Part shown: one piece after another, positions 1 through 5,748 of the stretch
Layout: each line of letters starts with the position of its first letter
Numbering within the stretch: the stretch's first letter is position 1
Assembly: GCA_903930195.1 (NCBI GenBank)
Contig: CAIYXH010000267.1
Span: 1 to 8,942, forward strand
Direction of reading: 5' to 3'
Length of the DNA stretch: 8,942 nucleotides
DNA from: an uncultured Actinomycetes bacterium
GTDB lineage: Bacteria; Actinomycetota; Thermoleophilia; Gaiellales; Gaiellaceae
Made by a program: the position numbers and the translations under genes
Notes under the pieces: model-generated
Told to the model about the DNA's origin: nothing
The model's database searches: none
Seen by the model: only the letters and a program-made list of their open reading frames with translations

Positions 1-430
1 TCTCGACGAGCGTGATCTCGGAGATGACCATGCCCTTGTCGATCGCCTTCGCCATGTCGTAGACGGTGAGCGCGGCGACGCTGACCGCCGCGAGCGCCTC
101 CATCTCGACGCCCGTCTGCGAGACGGTCTCGGCGAACGCGGTGATGTCGACCCGGCCCTCGCCCACCTCGAACTCCACGCCCGCAACCGAGAGCGGCAGC
201 GGGTGGCAGAGCGGGATCAGGTCGGAGGTGCGCTTGGCGGCGAGGATTCCGGCGACCTGCGCGGTCGCGAGCGCGTCGCCCTTCGGCAGGTCGCGCAGCC
301 GGCGCGCGGTCTCGGGCGCCATCAGCACCGCGCCGCGCGCGACGGCGCGGCGGCGCATCGGCGGCTTGTGGCCGACATCGACCATCTTGACCGCACCGGA
401 GCCTTCGTCGACGTGCGAGAGATCGGCCAC
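1..430 (-). CDS. moaC: MoaC, cyclic pyranopterin monophosphate synthase (3' end cut by window edge)
   Basis: MoaC acts in the first phase of molybdenum cofactor synthesis: with the radical-SAM enzyme MoaA it converts GTP, via 3',8-cyclo-GTP, to cyclic pyranopterin monophosphate in the cytoplasm. The 143 visible residues (family length about 160) carry the family signature throughout: LSHVDEG and MVDVGHK near the N-terminus, PKGDALATAQVAGILAAKRT (about 49-68), LIPLCHPLPL (71-80), QTGVEMEALAAVSVAALT (105-122) and YDMAKAIDKGM (124-134). The counterparts of E. coli catalytic Lys51, Asp128 and Lys131 are present as K50, D125 and K128, so it should be active. The frame is open at the left edge, so only about 15-20 residues are missing. 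The GTG at 430 is chosen because homology begins just after it; it lies 20 bp past the HtrA stop, which suggests co-transcription. No Shine-Dalgarno is visible; a TATCCT hexamer lies 8 nt upstream. Confidence 0.95.
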   Translation of the reverse strand, partial: MADLSHVDEGSGAVKMVDVGHKPPMRRRAVARGAVLMAPETARRLRDLPKGDALATAQVAGILAAKRTSDLIPLCHPLPLSVAGVEFEVGEGRVDITAFAETVSQTGVEMEALAAVSVAALTVYDMAKAIDKGMVISEITLVE

Positions 431-450
431 TCGTGCTGAGGATAACCGCG

Positions 451-1650
451 TCAGGTGCCGAGCGGACGCGCACCGAGCTTGACCGGCACGACGAGCGACC
501 GCGTGCCGCGGACGATCGAGAACCGCACCGTGTCGCCGGGCACGAACTGCTCTGCGAGAATCCGCAACACGTCGTCAGAGTCGGCAACATGCTCGCCGTC
601 GATCGCGGTGATCAGATCGCCGCCGAGCGTCAGCGCGAGATTTGCGTAGACGACGTCCTTCGTCCCGGGACGCAGGCCTGCCTTTGCAGCCGGGCTGTTC
701 TTCGCCACGACGTCGATCAACGCGCCTTCGTCCTTCGCGTAGCCGTAGCGCTTGGCGATCGTCGGGGTCAGGCTCTCGGTCTTGATCCCCGCGTAGGCAT
801 AGGCGACCTGGCCCGTGGCGAGGAGCTGGGAGAACGACCGCTTGGCCGCGTCGATCGGGATCGCGAAGCTCACGCCCTGGAAGCCCGACGCGCCCGTGCG
901 CATCTGCGCCGTCAGGCCGATGACCCGGCCCTGTGCGTCGAGCAGCGGCCCGCCCGAGTTGCCGCGATTGATCGGAGCATCGGTCTGGATCGCGTCGACG
1001 AGGTCGTACGCGGTCGTCAGCGACGGGATCGTGCGGTGCATCGCCGAGACGACGCCGATCGAGAGCGTGTTCTGGATCCCGAACGGCGTCCCGATCGCAG
1101 CGACCGGCTGCCCGACCTTCACGCGGCTCGAGTCGCCGAGGGGGATCGGGATCAGCGGATGCGCGCTCGGGCTGACCTTGAGCACGGCGACGTCGTCGAA
1201 GGGATCCCAGCCGACGATCGTCGAGCGCACCCGGTCACCGTTCGAGAACTGGACGTAGACCTTCTTCGCCGGCCGGCCCGGCGAGCTCGCGGACGCCGGC
1301 GCGGTAACGACGTGGGCGGCGGTCATCACGTATCCCGCCTTCGAGACGACGAAGCCGGCGCCCTCGTCGAGCGCCTCCTTGCCCGGCTTCTTGCCCGGGA
1401 AGTAGGCGAAGATCGTGACGACGCCGGCGATCCGCTCGTTGTAGATCTCCGTCGGCTGGAAGCCCTTCGCGACAAGCGGCTTCGAGATCACGATCGGCGG
1501 CGGCGTGACCACGTGCGTCGCCTCGCCACGGATCACGACCGTGGAGGTGCCACCGCCGAAGAGATCGCTCGAGCGCCCGGCGACGATCGCACCGGCAGCA
1601 CCGGCGACGGCGGCGAGCAACGCGACTAGGGCAACGACGGGCGGGCGCAC
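451..1650 (-). CDS. HtrA/DegP-type membrane-anchored serine protease with one PDZ domain
   Basis: A trypsin-fold protease for misfolded or damaged proteins outside the cytoplasmic membrane. Numbering from the GTG at 1650 (399 aa): a hydrophobic N-terminal anchor (about 4-24), a short linker, the S1C protease domain (about 65-280) with catalytic H113 in TAAHVV, D153 in DDVAVLKV and S232 in RGNSGGPLL, then one PDZ domain (about 287-392) ending near FSIVRGTRSLVVPVKLG. The triad is complete, so an active enzyme is expected. The frame stays open up to 1794, but that extension overlaps the kinase gene and reads as Arg/Ser-rich low complexity; the GTG at 1650, directly before the membrane segment, is the better start and lies 62 bp after the kinase stop. 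No Shine-Dalgarno is seen. Placement after a two-component system matches mycobacterial pepD (after mprAB) and Bacillus HtrA proteases controlled by CssRS. Actinobacteria carry several HtrA paralogues, so no symbol is given. Confidence 0.93.
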   Translation of the reverse strand: MRPPVVALVALLAAVAGAAGAIVAGRSSDLFGGGTSTVVIRGEATHVVTPPPIVISKPLVAKGFQPTEIYNERIAGVVTIFAYFPGKKPGKEALDEGAGFVVSKAGYVMTAAHVVTAPASASSPGRPAKKVYVQFSNGDRVRSTIVGWDPFDDVAVLKVSPSAHPLIPIPLGDSSRVKVGQPVAAIGTPFGIQNTLSIGVVSAMHRTIPSLTTAYDLVDAIQTDAPINRGNSGGPLLDAQGRVIGLTAQMRTGASGFQGVSFAIPIDAAKRSFSQLLATGQVAYAYAGIKTESLTPTIAKRYGYAKDEGALIDVVAKNSPAAKAGLRPGTKDVVYANLALTLGGDLITAIDGEHVADSDDVLRILAEQFVPGDTVRFSIVRGTRSLVVPVKLGARPLGT

Positions 1651-1711
1651 GCACGCGAGATGTAACCACGTTCGGCGGGCATTTTCATCCCGCTCGCGCA
1701 GGGACCTGCGC

Positions 1712-3121
1712 TCAGACGAGCGACGCGAGCTCGGGCCCGGACGCCCGCGCAGCTGAGTCGACCGCGAGGACGAGCGAGAATCGCGTGCGCCCACGGCCCG
1801 ACTCGAGCTCGATCCGGCCGCCCATCAGCTCGGCGAGCTCGCGGGCGATCGCGAGGCCCAGGCCGCTCCCGGAGGCGACGGTGCCGTCGAGGCGGTAGAA
1901 CCGCTCGAAGATCTGACTGTGCGCTTCGAACGGGATCCCCGGCCCGTTGTCGCTGATGCTCAGCCGCGCCTCGTCGCCCGTCACCGTCGCGGCGAGCTCG
2001 ACGCGCGTCCCCGGTGGCGTGTGCACGAGGGCGTTCTCGAGCAGGATCCGGCCGATCTGAAGCGTCCGCTCCTCGTCGCCGAGCACCGGCAGCGCCTCGG
2101 GGACGTCCACCGTGAGCGTGTGGTGCACCGCCGCAGCACGCGGCCCGAACTCGATCGCGACCGCCTCGCCGAGCCCGGCCAGGTCGAAGCTCTCGGCCTC
2201 GATCGTCAGCCGCCCGGCGTCCATGCGGGAGAGGTCGAGCAGGTCGGTGGCGAGCTTCGTCAGCCGCGTGACCTGTCCGCGCATCTCGTCGAGGAACTCG
2301 ACCCGCGTCTCTGCGTCGAGCTCCTCTCCGGCGAAGAGCTCGAGGAAGCCGCCGAGCGAGAAGAGCGGCGTGCGGAGCTCGTGCGAGGCGTTGGCGATGA
2401 ACTCCCCGCGCGCCCGCTCGAGCGACGCGAGCCGGAGGCGCATGCGCTCGAACGCGCTCGCGAGCTGGCCGAGCTCGTCAGCCCCCGTATCGACGACCGG
2501 CTGGTCGAAGCGGCCGCCCGCGATCCGCTCCGCCGCAGCCTCCAACCGCCGGATTCGCCGGGCGAAGAGCCGCGCAAGCGCGTAGCCGAGGGCGATCGCG
2601 AACACCGTCGCGAGCGCGCCGGCGATGATCACGCGCCGCTGGACGAGCGCCACCGACTCGGTGTCGTTGTGGAGCGACGAGGTCACGAGTACCACCACGC
2701 GGGCCGCAGGCACCCAGGCAGCTGCCTCGGCGTATGTGTTCCCGTGCCGCGTCACGGTGCCGCGCATCGGACCGTGGCGGATGAACGCCCGCTGGGCGAT
2801 CACGTCGCCGGCCACGTCGGTCGATGACCCCCCGCTCGAATCGGCCGCCGGCGTGAGCGGCGGCACGTTCCGGTAGACGACGACCCGGGCGTTCGCGAGC
2901 GGCTCCGCCTCGTCGGCCGCCCACGCGTCGGTCAGGAAGTCATTCGAGCGCGGCTGGGCGAGGATCGTCGTCAGCGAGTGCTGCAGGTCGCTCAGCCGCG
3001 TGTCGACCAGCGACTGGCGGTAGAACGGGACGACGATCACGTAGACGATCGCGAGCGCCCCGGCGACGACGACGAGCAACGCCAGCGCGAGCCGGCCGCC
3101 GACGCTGCGCGCGGGGTTCAC
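1712..3121 (-). CDS. HAMP-domain sensor histidine kinase (two-component system)
   Basis: Membrane sensor kinase of 469 aa that would phosphorylate the regulator encoded just upstream. Order of parts: TM1 (about 10-32), an extracytoplasmic sensor region of about 130 residues (33-162) that I do not recognise, TM2 (163-185), HAMP linker (about 183-235), HisKA dimerisation domain with phosphoacceptor H247 in NASHELRTPL, and the ATPase domain with N-box N363 (LLENALVHTPPG), G1 box DNGPGI (391-396), F box FERFYR (405-410) and G2 box GSGLGLAIA (418-426). All kinase boxes are intact. The GTG start at 3121 overlaps the regulator's TGA in a GTGA junction, which implies translational coupling. The general layout resembles MprB, BaeS and similar envelope-stress kinases; the signal cannot be read from the sequence. 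The HtrA gene follows 62 bp downstream. Confidence 0.95.
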   Translation of the reverse strand: MNPARSVGGRLALALLVVVAGALAIVYVIVVPFYRQSLVDTRLSDLQHSLTTILAQPRSNDFLTDAWAADEAEPLANARVVVYRNVPPLTPAADSSGGSSTDVAGDVIAQRAFIRHGPMRGTVTRHGNTYAEAAAWVPAARVVVLVTSSLHNDTESVALVQRRVIIAGALATVFAIALGYALARLFARRIRRLEAAAERIAGGRFDQPVVDTGADELGQLASAFERMRLRLASLERARGEFIANASHELRTPLFSLGGFLELFAGEELDAETRVEFLDEMRGQVTRLTKLATDLLDLSRMDAGRLTIEAESFDLAGLGEAVAIEFGPRAAAVHHTLTVDVPEALPVLGDEERTLQIGRILLENALVHTPPGTRVELAATVTGDEARLSISDNGPGIPFEAHSQIFERFYRLDGTVASGSGLGLAIARELAELMGGRIELESGRGRTRFSLVLAVDSAARASGPELASLV

Positions 3122-3816
3122 CGATCGCAGAAGCGGTACCCGACGCTGCGAACGGTGAGGATGAACTCCGGCTGGCGGGCGTCATCCTCGAGCTTCTCGC
3201 GCAGGTGCCTGACGTGCACATCGATGGTGCGCTGATCGCGGTAGTCGGCGCTGCCCCAGAGCGCCTCGAGCAGCATCCGGCGGCTGTAGACCCTGCCCGG
3301 ATTCGAGGCAAGCGTCTTCAGCAGCTCGAACTCGACGTAGGTGAGCTGCACCTCGGCCTCGCGCACCGTCACGAGGCGCCGGGCGACGTCGATCTCGAGG
3401 CCGTTGATCCCGAGGGGCGGCTCGTCGAGCGGACGTCCCTGGCGCAGCAGGTTCGTGCGGCGGAGCAAGGCGCGGACACGCGAGCGGAACTCACGGATCG
3501 AGAACGGCTTCGTGATGTAGTCGTCGGCGCCGAGCTCCAGGCCCAGCACCTTGTCGAGCTCGTCGTCGCGGGCCGTGAGCATGATGATCGGCACGGCGCT
3601 CCGCGCCCGGAGCTGCTTGCAGACCTCGAGCCCGTCGAGCTTCGGGAGCATGATGTCTAGCACCACGAGGTCGACCTCCTGGTCGCCGAAGCGCTCGAGC
3701 GCCTCCTCGCCGTCGGCGGCCTGCACGACCGTGTAGCCGTCGCGTTCGAGCGGAAAGGTGAGAACCTTCCGAACGGCTTCCTCGTCGTCGACGAGCAGGA
3801 TGGTGGATGTGTCCAT
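3118..3816 (-). CDS. OmpR/PhoB-family DNA-binding response regulator
   Basis: Cytoplasmic transcription factor of 232 aa, the usual family length, partner of the kinase encoded next. Receiver domain (about 4-120): acidic pair D10/D11 in LLVDDEE, phosphoacceptor D54 in LVVLDIMLPKLDG, switch residues T81 (IIMLTARDD) and K103 (DDYITKPFS). The C-terminal winged helix (about 138-231) shows LTYVEFELLKTLASNPGRV, the recognition-helix region RTIDVHVRHLREKLE and the closing VRSVGYRF. The ATG at 3816 is chosen because it precedes the first receiver beta strand directly. The frame is open far upstream (to about 5394), but that extension is an Arg-rich shadow of the opposite gene. No Shine-Dalgarno precedes this ATG: the sequence just before it is a short hairpin and a run of six A. 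First gene of the likely regulator-kinase-protease-moaC operon; autoregulation is plausible but no operator repeat could be defined. Confidence 0.96.
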   Translation of the reverse strand: MDTSTILLVDDEEAVRKVLTFPLERDGYTVVQAADGEEALERFGDQEVDLVVLDIMLPKLDGLEVCKQLRARSAVPIIMLTARDDELDKVLGLELGADDYITKPFSIREFRSRVRALLRRTNLLRQGRPLDEPPLGINGLEIDVARRLVTVREAEVQLTYVEFELLKTLASNPGRVYSRRMLLEALWGSADYRDQRTIDVHVRHLREKLEDDARQPEFILTVRSVGYRFCDR

Positions 3817-3825
3817 GCGGTTTTT

Positions 3826-3839
3826 TCGGCGCCTGCCGA
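3826..3839 (-). other. Small inverted repeat plus A6 tract in the response regulator leader
   Basis: TCGGC and GCCGA form a 5-bp inverted repeat with a 4-nt loop. On the minus strand it is followed directly by a run of six A and then CCGC and the regulator ATG (3816). It occupies the place where a Shine-Dalgarno would be expected. It could be a weak leader hairpin affecting initiation or simply a chance GC-rich palindrome. It is not a terminator in this direction, because the stem is followed by A rather than T. Confidence 0.25.
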
Positions 3840-3853
3840 GCTCACCGACGGCT

Positions 3854-3861
3854 CTCCTTCC
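3854..3861 (-). promoter_or_regulatory. Strong Shine-Dalgarno-like GGAAGGAG before an out-of-frame GTG (3845)
   Basis: The minus strand reads GGAAGGAG, then 8 nt, then GTG at 3845-3843. That is ideal ribosome-binding geometry and the only strong Shine-Dalgarno seen near any start considered here. The GTG opens a 62-codon frame that runs over the start of the response regulator in a different frame, and its translation (Ser/Arg/Pro-rich) looks like a shadow. The GTG frame and the regulator frame would join if the A6 tract at 3821-3826 had one more A. If TATAGT at 3868-3863 is the -10 box, transcription would begin inside this motif and it could not serve as a ribosome site. Confidence 0.3.
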
Positions 3862-3876
3862 TACTATAGCCCGGCG

Positions 3877-5748
3877 ATGGCGGCTCTCCCCCCTCCCGTG
3901 CCTCGGCGCAGGCGCCGACGGCGGTCTCGCCGCGGCTCGCTCGACCGCCCGGTCAACGGCCAGCTCTACCGCGCAGCGTTCCTCGTTGTCGCCCTGCCGC
4001 TGCTCCTGGCGGCGTTCAGCATCCGCCAGCCGGGAGCGCTGCAGAAGCCGCAGCTCCCACCCGCGTTCGACGCCTCGGCCACCGTCTCCCTCGCACGTGA
4101 CCTCGCGAGCCAGTACCCGGACCGGCGCCCAGGAGGGCCGAACGCCGCGGGCGCCGCCCAGTGGTTCCGCAGCGAGATCGAGCCGTATGGCCTGGCCGTC
4201 TCGACGGACACGTGGAAGCAGCGGGTCGTGGGCCTGGGGACGGTGCAGCTCCAGAACGTCGTCGCAGTCGCCCCCGGCCAGTCGCCCGACGCGATCGTCG
4301 TCATGGCCCACCGGGACGATCTCGGGACGAGCCCGGGCGCCGACGACAACGCAAGCGGGACTGCCGCGCTGCTCGAGCTCGCGCGGTCGTTCGCCCAGCC
4401 GCAGACCGAGGCGCAGGGCACGGTGCAGTCGCCGCACACGCTCGTCTTCGTCTCGACGGACGGCGGCGCCTACGGCGCGCTCGGCGCGAAGCGGTTCGCC
4501 GAGAGATCTCCCTACCGCGGACGGATCGCGGCCGTCGTCAACCTCGACGCGATCGCCGGCCGCGGGTCTCCGTCGATCGCGATCGCCGGCGATACGCCCC
4601 GCTCGCCGACCGCGTCGCTGATCGCCACGGCGTCCGCGCGGGTGCGGGATCAGACGGGTCACGCCCTCCGTCACACGAGCTTCCTCGGCCAGCTGATCGA
4701 CCTCGGCTTCCCGTTTTCCCTCTACGAGCAGGCACCGTTCGTGGGCGCCGGCGTGCCCGCGATCACGATCACGACCGGCAGCGACCGCCCCCCGGCGGCG
4801 TTCGGCGACAGCCCCGGCCGGCTCGGGACGACGCGGCTCGCGCAGCTCGGGACGGCCGCCCAGGAGTTGGTCGGCTCGCTCAACCAGGGCGTCGAGCTGG
4901 CGCCGAGCACGGCCAGCTTCGTCTGGCTCGGCGGGCATACGATCAGCGGCTGGGCCGTCGAGCTCGTGCTGGTGTCGCTGCTGCTCCCGTTCGTCGTGGC
5001 GATCGTCGACCTCTACGCGCTCGGACGTCGGAACCGCATCGCGTTTGGCCCTGCAGCTCGGGCGCTGGGCAACCGGATTGGCTTCTGGCTCTACCTCGGA
5101 ATCGTTTTCACGTGTTTTCGCGGCCTCGGTTTTTGGCTCAGGGGGCCGGATCGGCCGCTCGATCCCGCGCAGGCCGTGGTCGGCGATTGGCACGGGCTCG
5201 CGCTGATCGGGCTGCTCGTGCTCGCGCTGCTGGGCTGGCCGCTCGCGCGCCACCGGCTCGTACCGCGCAGATCGGTGACGGCCGAGGAACAGCTCGCGGG
5301 CGCCGTGGTCGCCCTGGCCGCGCTCGCGATCGTCGCACTCCTGGTCGTGGCGACGAATCCCTTCGCGCTGATCTTCGTCCTGCCTGCGCTCCACACCTGG
5401 CTCTGGCTACCACAGCTCGGTCGCCGGTTCCCGTGGCTGCGCCTTGTCGTCTTCGTGCTCGGCCTGCTCGGTCCTGGGCTGATCCTGCTCTCGCTCGCCT
5501 TCCGCTTCAAGCTCGGCTTCGACGCGCCGTGGTACCTGCTCGAGCTCGTCTCGGTCGGCTGGATCTCGGCGGTGCCGGTCGTGCTCGTCTTGATCGGCGC
5601 CGCCGCCGCCGCGCAGCTCGCGACCATCGTCGCGGGCCGGTACGCGCCGTACCCCGAGCGCGGAGAGCGTGACCGCCGTGGGCCGGTGCGCAATGTCGTA
5701 CGCGCGCTCGTGCTCGCGGGTCGCGGCTCGCGCTACAGCGTCAGGTAG
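3877..5748 (+). CDS. Membrane protein with a degenerate M28 (aminopeptidase-like) domain and C-terminal multi-TM domain
   Basis: A 623-aa protein: Arg-rich cytoplasmic N-terminus (10-19), TM1 (about 32-48), an M28 peptidase-like domain predicted outside the membrane (about 65-335), then about seven helices (near 359-380, 400-421, 438-456, 472-492, 494-513, 521-543 and 555-586). M28 landmarks: VVMAHRDD (H145), GADDNASG (D157, the bridging metal ligand) and VNLDAIAG (D224). Where active family members have Glu-Glu (catalytic base plus ligand) it reads STDGGAYGALGA, with no Glu. The late motif that normally supplies a His ligand reads AAFGDSPGRLG, with no His. Metal site one therefore looks intact; site two and the base look lost, so peptidase activity is doubtful. 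Annotation pipelines would probably call it an M28 family peptidase; substrate and role are unknown. The ATG at 3877 has no Shine-Dalgarno but has TATAGC 6 nt upstream; GTG 3898 is an alternative start. The gene diverges from the two-component operon and overlaps moeA tail to tail. Confidence 0.85.
   Translation: MAALPPPVPRRRRRRRSRRGSLDRPVNGQLYRAAFLVVALPLLLAAFSIRQPGALQKPQLPPAFDASATVSLARDLASQYPDRRPGGPNAAGAAQWFRSEIEPYGLAVSTDTWKQRVVGLGTVQLQNVVAVAPGQSPDAIVVMAHRDDLGTSPGADDNASGTAALLELARSFAQPQTEAQGTVQSPHTLVFVSTDGGAYGALGAKRFAERSPYRGRIAAVVNLDAIAGRGSPSIAIAGDTPRSPTASLIATASARVRDQTGHALRHTSFLGQLIDLGFPFSLYEQAPFVGAGVPAITITTGSDRPPAAFGDSPGRLGTTRLAQLGTAAQELVGSLNQGVELAPSTASFVWLGGHTISGWAVELVLVSLLLPFVVAIVDLYALGRRNRIAFGPAARALGNRIGFWLYLGIVFTCFRGLGFWLRGPDRPLDPAQAVVGDWHGLALIGLLVLALLGWPLARHRLVPRRSVTAEEQLAGAVVALAALAIVALLVVATNPFALIFVLPALHTWLWLPQLGRRFPWLRLVVFVLGLLGPGLILLSLAFRFKLGFDAPWYLLELVSVGWISAVPVVLVLIGAAAAAQLATIVAGRYAPYPERGERDRRGPVRNVVRALVLAGRGSRYSVR
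5733..5748. other. Tail-to-tail coding overlap of the M28-like gene and moeA
   Basis: The last codons of the plus-strand gene and of moeA share 16 bp: the moeA stop (TAG) is at 5735-5733 and the M28-like stop (TAG) at 5746-5748. There is no intergenic space, and no hairpin-plus-T-run terminator was seen at the junction, so both transcripts probably read into each other. Confidence 0.85.

Larger units (their letters stand above)
3817..3876. promoter_or_regulatory. Divergent intergenic region between the response regulator and the M28-like gene
   Basis: Sixty bases separate the two divergent start codons, so promoters for both operons must lie here or inside the flanking genes. The only AT-rich core is at 3862-3869. 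Read on the minus strand it gives TATAGT (3868-3863), a 5/6 match to a -10 box for the response regulator operon. Read on the plus strand it gives TACTAT (3862-3867) or TATAGC (3865-3870), 6-9 nt before the M28-like ATG. No convincing -35 hexamer is seen for either direction. If both are used, the promoters overlap and transcription should be mutually exclusive or jointly regulated. Inferred from sequence only. Confidence 0.4.

Noticed and set aside
433..1629. Long plus-strand open frame (398 codons) opposite the HtrA gene
   Set aside because: The translation is Arg/Asp-rich low complexity with no recognisable domain, as expected for the antisense frame of a GC-rich gene. The opposite strand has a complete protease with triad and PDZ.
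1651..1794. Longer HtrA N-terminus starting at 1794
   Set aside because: It would overlap the kinase gene by 83 bp, and the added residues are Arg/Ser-rich with no signal or domain. The GTG at 1650 directly precedes the membrane anchor.
3821..3839. Rho-independent terminator (hairpin plus T6) in the divergent gap
   Set aside because: On the plus strand the T run comes before the stem, not after, and no plus-strand gene ends upstream. On the minus strand the stem is followed by A.
4300..4520. Fully active zinc aminopeptidase call for the M28-like gene
   Set aside because: The catalytic Glu and the adjacent Glu ligand are absent at STDGGAYGALG, and no His is found in the expected C-terminal ligand motif.
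3817..5394. Upstream extension of the response regulator frame to 758 codons, as an N-terminal fusion
   Set aside because: It lies opposite the M28-like gene and reads as Arg/Glu/Gln-rich shadow sequence. The receiver domain begins right at the ATG at 3816 and the resulting 232 aa is the normal family length.
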